Shown here piece after piece: positions 9,328-18,016 of a stretch of 64,000 nt of DNA (positions are counted from its first letter, which is position 1; every line of letters starts with the position of its first letter). The notes under the pieces are model-generated. The model saw nothing but the letters and a program-made list of their open reading frames with translations. It made no database searches and was not told the DNA's origin. The position numbers and the translations under genes are program-made. The stretch comes from Paraburkholderia sp. FT54 (GTDB lineage Bacteria; Pseudomonadota; Gammaproteobacteria; Burkholderiales; Burkholderiaceae). The stretch lies in NCBI RefSeq assembly GCF_031585635.1, contig NZ_CP134197.1:372001-436000 (forward strand), read 5' to 3'.

Positions 9328-10359
9328 CTAAGACTGGTTCCATAGCGATCTGATTTCTACTGTCGAGGTCTTTGTCTCTTTGTGGTTCTCTGCCTGATCG
9401 GCTGCTGCTCGAACGAGCAGCAGCGGCGTTGCAGTGATACGTGCGACGCGGCTTGACACGCTGCCGAGCACCCAACCTGCAACGCCTCGCCGTCCATGCG
9501 TGCCCATGACGAGCAGGTCGGCCGGCCAGCGAATAGCCTCGCGAGCTATGGTGTGTGCGATATCATCGCCGCTCCGCTTCGTATGCAGAAAACCGGTGTC
9601 GGTGGAAATACCGGGGGCAAGCGATGTAAATACTTCAGCCACCGTGGCGAGCGCCCGTTTCCCCTGTTGCCGCTGGTCGGCCAGCGCTTCCTCCCGAACG
9701 TCCACGGGAACCATATCGGTGAATCTAATAGTCCGGTCCAAGACAAACAGCGCCCTTAGATGCGCCCCTTTCGCGGCGAGCGTCATGCCTGTCAGCAAAG
9801 CCTGATGAGACGCTGGGCTTCCGTCGATAGCGAAGAGAATCTTTGTCGGTCCATGCTGGAGTTGCGGCTCGTAGCTCTCCGGGACGACGAGCACGGGGCA
9901 TTTAACCAGCTTGCTCACGGGTCCTGAGACGGCGCCCTCAACCCATCGCAACAGGCCATGATGTTGTCTCGCCCCAAGGACGACCAGATCTGCATTCCAT
10001 CTCTGCGCTTCCGATGCGAGGGCATGGGACACATCGCCTCCGTACCTGGCGAGGTCTATCAGTTCGGCCTCGACCGTCAGACCATGGTCTTCAAAAATGC
10101 GTCGAACATCCGATAACGCGGCCTTCGCGGATTCCCGCAATTCGTCCGAGAATGCCTCGATATTCAGCCCGGTTGCCAAGTGCGCGGAGAGTATCGCCCG
10201 GGGGTTTTCGAGCACGCTCACGACACGGACCCGGATGCCCGTGACGCCGAGTTGACAGGCGTAGGTAGCAGCATGGATGGACGCGATACTCGAGTCTACG
10301 CACAGCAGAAGCCGACTGAAACGGGCTAAAGGTGAATTGAAGCTGACTTGCTGGTTCAT
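9328..10359 (-). CDS. Universal stress protein, double UspA domain
   Basis: About 343 residues and a clear paralogue of the next gene, with two UspA domains and the nucleotide-binding motifs VLGARQHHGLLRWVEGAVSG and VMGTHGRRGVAGWVLGSVSS. The start at 10359 has a GGAG motif and removes a non-conserved 18-residue extension. A TTGAT-N4-GTCAA box lies 110 bases upstream. The C-terminal 25 residues after LLLVRAA are a charged tail not seen in the paralogue. The tandem arrangement suggests gene duplication. Confidence 0.88.
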   Translation of the reverse strand: MNQQVSFNSPLARFSRLLLCVDSSIASIHAATYACQLGVTGIRVRVVSVLENPRAILSAHLATGLNIEAFSDELRESAKAALSDVRRIFEDHGLTVEAELIDLARYGGDVSHALASEAQRWNADLVVLGARQHHGLLRWVEGAVSGPVSKLVKCPVLVVPESYEPQLQHGPTKILFAIDGSPASHQALLTGMTLAAKGAHLRALFVLDRTIRFTDMVPVDVREEALADQRQQGKRALATVAEVFTSLAPGISTDTGFLHTKRSGDDIAHTIAREAIRWPADLLVMGTHGRRGVAGWVLGSVSSRVARITATPLLLVRAAADQAENHKETKTSTVEIRSLWNQS

Positions 10360-10468
10360 GGAAAGACTCCGTGTTGATCGCGGAAAACACCGGCTGAAGC
10401 GCCGTGTAGGCACGGCCGTCGAAAGGCAATCGATGCGGCAGTTATAAGTCCTCCTGCTTTGCTTTCAA

Positions 10469-10482
10469 TTGATTTACGTCAA
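10469..10482. promoter_or_regulatory. FNR/ANR-type box
   Basis: TTGATTTACGTCAA, a full match to the FNR/ANR pattern, 110 bases upstream of the universal stress protein start at 10359. Confidence 0.7.
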
Positions 10483-10887
10483 CCCCCGGCGTGTCTGTAT
10501 GACTAGACTGGCTGTGCGATAGCGGTCCATGTATAGAGGACGCCGCCTCTTCGTTTTCTGATGGGTCCAGTGGCAGTCCGCACCGGTAAATGATGGGACC
10601 GGAAAGAAGCCAGGCATTCGGCAAAACCATGTCGATACCGGCCACGTTCAGAGGGGGCCAAACAGTCAGGACCATCGTCACGCTGCCTGCACACACAACA
10701 TGCCGCATAGTCCCGCATGTTAGGCAGGACAACGATAACGGCCGTAGAAGAATCGGCGCGTGTGGCCCGGAAGGGCGCCGTACTGCGGTGCGTAGGGTCA
10801 GCGCTGCGGCGCGTGGTTCAATTCGAAGCGCAGCACGGGACTTTCTAACCAGCCCGACGCATACCGGGTGCAAGCTGGAGAACGCAA
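10483..10887. other. Intergenic stretch, no convincing gene
   Basis: A minus-strand frame (10442-10918) spans this interval but contains the FNR-type box and has no family resemblance, so I treat it as non-coding. The stretch separates the stress protein promoter from the small plus-strand gene at 10888. Confidence 0.4.
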
Positions 10888-11217
10888 ATGGGCAAGAAAT
10901 CCGAGTCTGATGAGGCAATCAATCTGAACGAATCGACGGAAGCGACGCTGACGACACTAACGACGCAAATCAACGCGTTTGTGCGCGAAGGCACCCTCGA
11001 TAGCCGGTGCGCAGCGAAGCTGGTCAAGCGCCTGAAAAGGGAGGCTGACATGATTTCGGAAAGCGGCAAGTCAAGCAAGCCTGAACGGAAGAAATTGAAT
11101 ATCGCCTTCGTCGAAATCGAGGCCGCGCTCCGCGATCACGATGCCGGCCTGCTGGTGATAGCCAACGCTGCTTTGCGCGCGGCCGATGACGCGGTCGATG
11201 TCAGGACGCGCGGATAG
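10888..11217 (+). CDS. Small hypothetical protein
   Basis: A 109-residue, mostly helical, charged protein (for example VKRLKREADMISESGKSSKPERK) with a GGAG ribosome binding site seven bases before the ATG. No known family was recognised. Its stop is only 22 bases before the truncated IS6 copy, so the 3' end may have been altered by that insertion. Confidence 0.5.
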   Translation: MGKKSESDEAINLNESTEATLTTLTTQINAFVREGTLDSRCAAKLVKRLKREADMISESGKSSKPERKKLNIAFVEIEAALRDHDAGLLVIANAALRAADDAVDVRTRG

Positions 11218-11239
11218 ATAGTTCCAGAAGGTAAGGGAG

Positions 11240-11942
11240 GTGCGGGGTTACCTTCGCTACAAACTCAGCTTCCGCGACCTGGTCGAGATGATGTCCGGGC
11301 GCGGGCTGTCGCTGGCGCATACGACGATCATGCGCTGGGTTAAGCGCTTCACGTCGGAGTTCGTCAAACGCTGGAACCGCTTTGCCACGGCAGCCGGTTA
11401 GTCGTGGCGAGTCGACGAGACGTACGTGAAGATCCGGGGCAAGTGGGTCTGTCTTTGCCGTGCAGTTGACCGGGCTGGCAAGACGGTCGATTTCCGGCTC
11501 AGCGCCAGGCGCAATGTGGCGGCTGCTAGGGCCTTCTTCGCGAACGCGATCAAGAGCCAGCGGTTCGCCCCGAAGACGATTACGCTGGATGGCTATGCAG
11601 CCTCGCACCGCGCTGTGCGCGAGATGAAGGCCAACGGCTTGCTGCCCGGGGACACGAAGGTCCGATCCTCGAAGTACTTAAACAACTTGATCGAGCAGGA
11701 TCACCGCAACATCAAGTCCAGGATCAACGCGATGCTGGGCCTCAAACGTTTCAGGAGCGGCGCCGTTACGATCTCCGGCATCGAACTGATGCATCGCGTT
11801 CGAAAAGGGCAGTTCGACCTCTCCGCTCTTGCGCTCAAGGACATCGCTGCGCCTTCCGTCTGGAATCTTGTCCTGTTCAATCGATAAGGTATTCATATCT
11901 AAAAGAGACATCTCGGCTACGCAACCTGTTTGCACCAGAGCC
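11240..11942 (+). pseudogene. Truncated IS6-family transposase with internal stop
   Basis: The frame 11240-11887 is closely similar to the intact IS6-family transposase at 22232-22954, sharing [27 protein letters not shown] and [14 protein letters not shown]. It lacks the first 30 or so codons, including the helix-turn-helix start. A TAG at 11399-11401 sits in place of the residue before SWRVDE. Beyond the stop, the sequence TTTGCACCAGAGCC at about 11929-11942 resembles the terminal inverted repeat of the intact copy, so the right end is preserved. It is a dead remnant. Confidence 0.8.
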
Positions 11943-11975
11943 AGCGTTCCCGAGTACTTACGGCGAGCACCGCCG

Positions 11976-12485
11976 TCATTTCGTCGGCGCCGGCGGCCCC
12001 GTCCAGTACTGCTGGTTCCACATCATATTGTTCATCATCTGCTGCTGCATGTTCAGGTACTGGTCGGTCATATACTGGTGCTGCCGAAGCTGTTCGGGTG
12101 TGAGCTTGTTGTAGTAACCGCCCATATGTCCCCAACCGCCACCACAACAGCCGGGCCCTCCGCCCCCCATCATTCCGGGCCCCATCATGCCCGACCCCCA
12201 TAGACCGTGCATCGCGTTCATGGCGCTTTGCATCGTGGCCCAGTGCTGCTGCATCAGGCGCTGCCGCTCCTGTGGGTCCTGCGTCTGACGGATCTGGTCC
12301 ATCTGTGCCTGCATCGCTTTCATCTGCTCCTGAACCTGAGCCAGTTGCTTGTCGAATTCAGCGGTGTTGGGTGCCGGGACTGGGGCGCTTTTCTTCGTCG
12401 GCGCGGTCTGTGCAGCCGCGGTGTCAGGCAATAGCTGGCCGCTGATAGCAATGCCGGTAACGACGGCAAGAATAAGTTTCTTCAT
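11976..12485 (-). CDS. Met/His-rich exported protein
   Basis: 169 residues with a signal peptide (LILAVVTGIAISGQLL, cleavage near AAAQ). A Pro-rich linker follows, then a coiled-coil helix (about residues 45-85, Gln- and Met-rich), a GGGGPGCCGGGWGHMGG segment and a C-terminal Met/Gln/Trp-rich stretch. Methionine, histidine and cysteine clusters in the periplasm suggest metal (possibly copper) binding, as an inference from composition. A near-perfect FNR-type box lies about 80 bases upstream. Confidence 0.65.
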   Translation of the reverse strand: MKKLILAVVTGIAISGQLLPDTAAAQTAPTKKSAPVPAPNTAEFDKQLAQVQEQMKAMQAQMDQIRQTQDPQERQRLMQQHWATMQSAMNAMHGLWGSGMMGPGMMGGGGPGCCGGGWGHMGGYYNKLTPEQLRQHQYMTDQYLNMQQQMMNNMMWNQQYWTGPPAPTK

Positions 12486-12566
12486 GACAGGTCTCCTGAT
12501 GCCGATAGATCGGCGAGTTATTTTGTTCGCGTAATTGCATCATCGATCGCCGTGACTTCATCTCAT

Positions 12567-12580
12567 TTGACATGGATCAG
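12567..12580. promoter_or_regulatory. FNR/ANR-type box, one mismatch
   Basis: TTGACATGGATCAG differs from the TTGAY-N4-RTCAA pattern only in its last base. It is positioned about 80 bases upstream of the Met-rich exported protein start (12485). Confidence 0.5.
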
Positions 12581-12794
12581 ACGAGCATTAGTCAAGTAAT
12601 CCGCCAACGAGGGGAAGCAGCAACACACCCTCACGCTCGCCAATGTACGCTCCCTTAATTGATCGCTCCGGCCGCCGAATGCGAACGCACTTGGCCTGCG
12701 CAAACGTTCGGTATGAAGACAGAGCCGCCGTGGATCTGTTGCAGTAAGGCGCTCCGTTATGATGTGCGGAACGATACGAACAACTGAAAGCCCG

Positions 12795-13495
12795 ATGAAG
12801 ACGTTGAATCCGGCAGTGGCCCGAGTGCTCAAACGCCTGCATTATCCACTCGACGCGATTCTGACCTGCGTGCGTTGGTACGTGGCCTATCCGCTGAGCC
12901 TGCGGCACCTCGAAGACATGATGGCTGAGCGCGGCGCTTCGGTCGATCATTCGACTGTGCACCGCTGGGCCGTCAAGCTGTTGCCGGTGCTGGAGAAAGC
13001 GTTTCGCCTGCGCAAGCGGCCGGTTGGCAGGAGCTGGCGCATGGACGAGACGTACATTCGCGTCAAGGGCGAATGGCGATATCTTTACCAGGCCGTCGAC
13101 AAGGACGGCAACACCATCGACTTTCTGCTACGCGCCCATCGGGACAAGACTGCAGCCCGGCGTTACTTCGAGAAATCGATCGCCCAGAATGGCGCACCCG
13201 AGACGGTGACCATTGACGAAAGCGGCGCCAATCTCGCCGCGCTCCAAGCGATCAATGCCGATCGGGAAACGCCCATCAAGATCCGCCAGTTGAAATGTCT
13301 CAACAATCTGGTCGAGCAGGATCACCGGGCAATCAAGCGACAAACGCGACCCATGCTAGAGTTCAAAAGTTCCGCTGTGCCCGGATTCTTCTGGCCGGCA
13401 TCGAACTGATGCACATGCTCGAGAAAGGGCAGATGAAGTGTGCTCGAGGAACCCATGCGACCGCCGCTGATCAATTCTACTACTTCGAAATATAA
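12795..13495 (+). pseudogene. IS6-family transposase with a single-base frameshift
   Basis: This transposase belongs to a different IS6 subgroup from the copies at 11.2 and 22.2 kb. It has a DDE catalytic core (RMDETYIRV, TIDESGAN, NLVEQDHRAIK). At about 13366-13372 one base is missing in the AGTTTCC-like tract. The first frame therefore runs out at 13409, while the proper end (CARILLAGIELMHMLEKGQMK) continues in the next frame to 13495. No functional enzyme is expected. Exact inverted repeats could not be fixed. Confidence 0.8.
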
Positions 13496-13799
13496 GTTGT
13501 ACTTCGTATATCGATCTTGCTCGCCCCTCGATTCTTACCGCGACAACGCCATGAGCATCGACCATTTCAATTGGAAAAGATGACGACGGTCAAAGCTTGA
13601 GGTTGGCGTATCCGGACCCGGTTGACTTACGTCAATCGCGGTGCTGCATTTTCACATCACTATCAGCATCACATCGGCGCGAGATGCCCGGCACAGGGTG
13701 GTCAGGGAGCATCGATGCCCGCAGAGAAGCGCGAATCTTCGTGTAAACCCGGGCATGAGAAATCGTTTGCCGTAAGAACCGGGTAAGCGAGTGCTCTTA
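13496..13799. other. Intergenic stretch with an FNR-type box
   Basis: No gene is seen between the dead IS6 copy and the IS5-family element. The stretch holds one FNR/ANR-type box at 13622-13635. It probably once belonged to the promoter of the gene now lying beyond the IS5 insertion. Confidence 0.4.
13622..13635. promoter_or_regulatory. FNR/ANR-type box
   Basis: TTGACTTACGTCAA is a perfect inverted repeat of the FNR/ANR type. The nearest downstream host genes (DUF485/actP) are now separated from it by the 914-bp insertion at 13800-14713. Confidence 0.65.
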
Positions 13800-14713
13800 G
13801 AAACGGTTTCAAAAAGGCTTCGTAGGGGCTGTTAACCCGTAACGCAACCTGTTAACCTCGATCGTTGTGATAACAGGATCGAGGAGATGGGCAAACCAAT
13901 CATCGACGACGAACTGTGGACACTGATCGAGCCACTGCTACCACCAGCGAAGCCACGCCGCTTCAAGTATCCGGGCCGCAAGCCAGTTCCGGATCGGGCT
14001 GCGCTGACCGGTATCCTGTTCGTGCTAAAGACCGGTATCCGGTGGCGAGATTTGCCAGCAGAAATGGGATGCGGCTCCGGCGTCAGTTGCTGGCGAAGGC
14101 TACGCGATTGGCAACAAGCCGGCATATGGGATCGATTGCACGCAGTGCTTCTGGCGAGGTTGCGAGCGATGGACAAGATCGACTTCTCGCGCGTGGTCGT
14201 GGATTCGTCGTCGATTCGCGCGGTTGGGGCGGGCGAAAAACTGGTCCGAACCCCACCGATCGAGCGCGACCCGGATCCAGGCACCACCTCGCCACCGATG
14301 CCAACGGAACGCCCATCGCGGCAATCCTGACTGGCGCCAATCGTAACGATGTCACCCAACTCGTGCCGTTGATTGAGGCCATCGTACCGATCGCCGGCAG
14401 GCGCGGGCGGCCGCTGAGCCGTCCTGGCCGTGTCTACGCTGACCGAGGTTACGACCACGACAAATACCGACGCGCTCTCCATGAGCGCAGTATTCCCACT
14501 AGCATCGCGCGGCGTGGCCACCCGCACGGCAGTGGCCTTGGCAAAGTCCGTTGGGTTGTCGAGCGTACACATGCCTGGCTGCATCATTTCCGTCGTCTAC
14601 GTATTCGCTTCGAACGTCGCGCTGACATCCATGAAGCGTTCCTCAAACTCGGCTGTTGCTTGATCTGTTGGAACACCCTTCAGCGAGCTCAACAGTCTTT
14701 ATGAAACCGTCTC
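13800..14713 (+). mobile_element. IS5-family element, IS427 group, 914 bp
   Basis: The left end GAAACGGTTTCAAAAAG and the reverse complement of the right end GAGACGGTTTCATAAAG form imperfect terminal inverted repeats. They are flanked on both sides by TTA (13797-13799 and 14714-14716), a 3-bp target duplication of the TNA type expected for this group. The interior holds one two-frame transposase. Intact ends and a preserved duplication suggest a recent insertion. Confidence 0.85.
13887..14704 (+). CDS. IS5-family (IS427-type) transposase made by -1 frameshifting
   Basis: The first frame (13887-14330) carries the N-terminal domain of unknown function ([16 protein letters not shown] and GIRWRDLP) and the first catalytic aspartate in [10 protein letters not shown]. 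The second frame (to 14704) carries the rest: [26 protein letters not shown], and [16 protein letters not shown] with the catalytic glutamate. The join fits a -1 slip on the A-run in GGCGAAAAACTGG near 14235. This reproduces the family sequence [10 protein letters not shown], so programmed frameshifting is more likely than damage. Confidence 0.8.
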
Positions 14714-14881
14714 TTAACGTAATACCGAGCGCATCAGAAGAATCACGCATCGAACCCCATGCGCGAATGCATTGCACCACATCCCTATCAGGACACAAGG
14801 TGCGTATAGATGCCCCTCGTTACGACCGCGGCCGGAAGAGGGCGCTTGTCACAGCGAAAGCTGCCCATGCAGGAGACGAAG

Positions 14882-15187
14882 ATGGATCTGAAACTCGCAG
14901 AGAAGATCAAATCGAGCGCGGCATACCGCGAACTGGTGCGAAAACGCTCGAGGCTTGGGTGGACGCTGACCACCCTGGTATTGGTCGTCTATTACGGCTA
15001 TGTTCTGTTGATAGCCTTCGACAAACAGTTTCTTGCTGCAAAGATGGGCGCGGGCGTGATGACGTGGGGAATGCCAATCGGACTATTCGTCATCGTGTTC
15101 ACGGTGGTCGTCACGGGGTTCTACGTGCGTCGCGCCAACAGCACATACGACCAGCTTACCGAGCAGATCAAGCGGGAGGCCGCATGA
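14882..15187 (+). CDS. DUF485 membrane protein (YjcH-like)
   Basis: 101 residues from the ATG at 14882, which has AGGAG seven bases upstream. It contains two transmembrane helices (around [16 protein letters not shown] and [20 protein letters not shown]) and the DUF485 ending FYVRRAN..D.L. Such proteins are encoded directly before actP in many proteobacteria and accompany the acetate symporter. Its stop overlaps the actP start (ATGA), which indicates translational coupling. Confidence 0.85.
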   Translation: MDLKLAEKIKSSAAYRELVRKRSRLGWTLTTLVLVVYYGYVLLIAFDKQFLAAKMGAGVMTWGMPIGLFVIVFTVVVTGFYVRRANSTYDQLTEQIKREAA

Positions 15188-16845
15188 ACGCACGACGTCT
15201 TCTCGCACTCGCGGCGCTTTCCGTCGTCTCATCGCGTTGTTTCGCCGCTGGCGCAGACATGGGGCAGACGGTCAAACAGGCGACCAACTGGACCGCAATT
15301 ACGATGTTCGTCGTATTCGTGGTCGCGACACTCTTCATCACCAAATGGGCGGCAAAAAGGACGCGCTCCGCTGCTGAGTTTTACACAGCGGGCGGTGGCA
15401 TCACCGGTTTTCAGAACGGACTTGCGATCGCCGGGGACTTCATGTCGGCTGCTTCGTTCCTGGGCATCTCGGCGGCTGTCTATGCAAACGGCTATGACGG
15501 CCTCATCTATTCGATCGGCTTTCTGGTGGGCTGGCCGATCATCACTTTCCTGATGGCCGAAAGGCTGCGCAATCTCGGAAGGTTCACATTTGCCGACGTG
15601 GCGGCATACCGTTTCAAGCAGGCCCCGATCCGTGCGTTCGCCGCTTCGGGCACGCTCGTTGTCGTGGCGTTCTATCTGATTGCGCAGATGGTGGGGGCAG
15701 GACAGTTGATTAAATTGTTGTTTGGTCTCGAGTACTGGATCGCTGTGGTGATCGTGGGCGCGCTCATGATGGTTTACGTGCTGTTTGGAGGCATGACGGC
15801 AACCACCTGGGTGCAAATCATCAAGGCATGCCTGCTGCTTGCGGGTGCTTCGTTCATGGCGTTCATGGTGCTGTGGCAGTTTCATTTCAGCCCCGAAGCG
15901 CTGTTCGCGAAGGCCGTCGAAGTACACGAGAAGAAGGCGTCCATCATGGGCCCCGGCAATTTCATCAAGGATCCGATATCGGCGATCTCGTTCGGAATCG
16001 CGCTGATGTTCGGCACAGCGGGTCTGCCGCACATCCTGATGCGTTTCTTTACCGTGCCGAATGCGAAGGAAGCGCGCAAGTCCGTGTTCTGGGCGACGAC
16101 ATGGATCGGCTACTTCTATATTCTGACCTTCATCATTGGGTTCGGCGCGATCGTGCTGGTGAGCACGAATTCCGTCTTCAAGGATGCTGCGGGCAAACTG
16201 TTGGGCGGGACAAACATGGCTGCTGTGCATCTCGCGAGTGCCGTTGGCGGCAACGTGTTTCTCGGCTTTATTTCGGCTGTTGCGTTTGCGACGATCCTTG
16301 CCGTCGTCGCGGGTCTCACGCTCGCCGGCGCATCAGCTGTGTCGCACGATCTGTATGCGACCGTCTTCAAGCACGGTAAGGCACCTAGTGTGAACGAGCT
16401 GTTCGTTTCGCGGGTCACGACGGTCGTGCTGGGCATTGTCGCTGTCGTGCTCGGAATCGTGTTCGAGAAGCAGAATATCGCTTTCATGGTTTCGCTGGCT
16501 TTCGCCGTCGCGGCTTCCGCCAATTTTCCGGTGCTGTTCATGTCCGTGCTCTGGCGCGGCTGCACGACGCGCGGTGCAACCATCGGTGGTTTTCTCGGGC
16601 TGATTTCGGCCGTGTTGCTGACGGTCCTCTCGAAAGCAGTTTGGGTGGACGTGTTTCATTTTTCGAGCGCGCCTTTTCCTTACGCGTCGCCAGCACTCTT
16701 TTCGATGGCGATGGGCTTCGTCGGCATCTGGCTCTGCTCGGTGACGGACAAGTCGGCTCGCGGGCGCATTGACCAGGCCGGATTCGAGGCGCAGTCGGTA
16801 CGCTCGGAAACGGGTATTGGTGCGGTGGAGGGCGCAAGTCATTAG
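15184..16845 (+). CDS. actP: Cation/acetate symporter ActP
   Basis: A 553-residue sodium:solute symporter of normal length, starting at the ATG that overlaps the DUF485 stop. It has an N-terminal signal-like helix and about 13 transmembrane segments. Conserved stretches include [31 protein letters not shown] (residues about 60-90, shown in parts) and the [15 protein letters not shown] motif of ActP. It imports acetate and related short acids across the inner membrane. Next to a PHB depolymerase and an FNR-type box, it may help reuse fermentation acids. A strong terminator lies about 105 bases downstream. Confidence 0.92.
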   Translation: MNARRLLALAALSVVSSRCFAAGADMGQTVKQATNWTAITMFVVFVVATLFITKWAAKRTRSAAEFYTAGGGITGFQNGLAIAGDFMSAASFLGISAAVYANGYDGLIYSIGFLVGWPIITFLMAERLRNLGRFTFADVAAYRFKQAPIRAFAASGTLVVVAFYLIAQMVGAGQLIKLLFGLEYWIAVVIVGALMMVYVLFGGMTATTWVQIIKACLLLAGASFMAFMVLWQFHFSPEALFAKAVEVHEKKASIMGPGNFIKDPISAISFGIALMFGTAGLPHILMRFFTVPNAKEARKSVFWATTWIGYFYILTFIIGFGAIVLVSTNSVFKDAAGKLLGGTNMAAVHLASAVGGNVFLGFISAVAFATILAVVAGLTLAGASAVSHDLYATVFKHGKAPSVNELFVSRVTTVVLGIVAVVLGIVFEKQNIAFMVSLAFAVAASANFPVLFMSVLWRGCTTRGATIGGFLGLISAVLLTVLSKAVWVDVFHFSSAPFPYASPALFSMAMGFVGIWLCSVTDKSARGRIDQAGFEAQSVRSETGIGAVEGASH

Positions 16846-16949
16846 GCAACCACTAGCCATTTGCTTTTCGGAATCAAATTCGCAACTTCAAATGCCCCTA
16901 TTCCCGATACGAACTCTTTCGTCAGGATAGCCTCAAAGAGGGAGGTTAA

Positions 16950-16976
16950 TGCGCCGCTTTCAGCGGCGCATTTTTG
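16950..16976 (+). terminator. Rho-independent terminator after actP
   Basis: A stem TGCGCCGCT / AGCGGCGCA with a three-base loop at 16950-16970 is followed at once by TTTTTG. It sits about 105 bases after the actP stop. Confidence 0.85.
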
Positions 16977-17276
16977 TTTTCGATCGCAGCTCGTCGACGT
17001 ATACGACGGGATCCCTGACTTGATCGCCGGCCATGCTTGACGGCAACAGGTCGCAAACTGTGTGTAGATGTGCGGGTTCGCAAAAGCAGGTAATCAGTTC
17101 TGGCGATTCGTGGCTATCGAAAGACCGGGTCGAGGGCATTCCCGCAATCGATCTGTGAATGTGCAAACGCCGACCTGACACGGCAAGTGCGACCGGTCGG
17201 CGTCGAAATGATCGGTGCCGCGCTTCTTTTACGTGTGTTCGCTGAACTTCTGCAAGACCGTTGGATTTTCGTAAAA
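16977..17276. other. Stretch with only possible gene debris
   Basis: No complete gene. At about 17190-17330 one plus frame reads GVEMIGAALLLRVFAELLQDRWIFV, which looks like the end of a lost coding region, but no family was recognised. This lies immediately left of the inverted repeat. Confidence 0.35.
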
Positions 17277-17348
17277 CGAAGCAATGTTGTCACCGGACTA
17301 TGCCCATGCGCGCAGGGGTTTCGCCATTGAATTGACAACATTGCTTCG
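17277..17348. repeat. 16-bp perfect inverted repeat, 40-bp spacer
   Basis: CGAAGCAATGTTGTCA (17277-17292) is repeated in inverted orientation as TGACAACATTGCTTCG (17333-17348). A third related motif, TTTGTCAATTCGCG, follows at about 17366-17379. TGACA/TGTCA-containing repeats are typical of TnsB/TniA-type transposon ends, and a TnsA-like gene starts 59 bases to the right. Confidence 0.65.
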
Positions 17349-17407
17349 CTAACTGGCGAATTAGATTTGTCAATTCGCGTTCGTTCTAGATCCATGAATC
17401 CGCTCGC

Positions 17408-17944
17408 ATGGTGGTACTCATGGTCAACGTTTTGCGAAGCTTCGAGCCGCTCACGCTGCCGCGTCCTCGCGGCGCGCACCGTTATGATGTCTTCAGTCCG
17501 AAACTGGGGCGACGTCTGACGCTATACAGGCGCAGCGCTTTCGAAGCATGGCTGATGCTGGAAGCGAATCCCGCTGTAAAGACATTCTGTGAACGGCCTG
17601 GCTTCATCGCAGTCGACGGTCAACGCCGCGTCGTCGATTTCTGGGCAAGGTCTGACGACGATGAATGCCTGGTAGTACTATCGGAGATAACACCAGCGAC
17701 GGATCGACCGCGTAGTCGTCCTGACTTCGACCCGGAAGCCTTCGCCGTGCGGCACATTGATGCAGCCGAAAGGGCAGCTGCGCGCGTGTGGACTGGAAAC
17801 TGGCAGCGTATGCTACCCGTACTTGTTGCCGCGCGTGGCCTCGTCAAGCCTTCGCTGCCCAGCGCGATCGAGCGCTTCGTCGTGTCACCTCAATCTCTGA
17901 TGACGATAGAGCGCGAGTTCTCGCTGGCGCGCCCGCGTCGTTGA
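17408..17944 (+). CDS. Lone TnsA-like endonuclease protein
   Basis: 178 residues with the layout of a TnsA N-terminal nuclease domain: YDVFSPKLGRRLTLYRRSAFE, then NPAVKTFCERPGF, then a strand with VVDFWARS. The same pattern (DSPKIGRRFTV...) occurs in the TnsA of the complete Tn7-like operon at 44.3 kb. The expected E-x-K of the PD-(D/E)XK site appears as LSEITPA, with no lysine, so cleavage activity is doubtful. No tnsB or tnsC follows, because the next gene is on the other strand. It is probably an orphan relic or a domesticated protein. An alternative start is the ATG at 17420. Confidence 0.55.
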   Translation: MVVLMVNVLRSFEPLTLPRPRGAHRYDVFSPKLGRRLTLYRRSAFEAWLMLEANPAVKTFCERPGFIAVDGQRRVVDFWARSDDDECLVVLSEITPATDRPRSRPDFDPEAFAVRHIDAAERAAARVWTGNWQRMLPVLVAARGLVKPSLPSAIERFVVSPQSLMTIEREFSLARPRR

Positions 17945-18016
17945 TGAGGGTGGCGATGCAGAATGCGCGCGCCTGAATGACCTCACACCCGGCGACAAAA
18001 ACAGGTGGCCCCGTTA

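Noticed and set aside
10442..10918. A 158-codon minus-strand frame upstream of the universal stress gene
   Set aside because: It covers the promoter and FNR-type box, lacks a ribosome binding site and matches no family.
15229..16230. A 333-codon minus-strand frame across actP
   Set aside because: Its His/Arg/Asp-rich composition is typical for the antisense of a membrane protein gene; actP is unambiguous.
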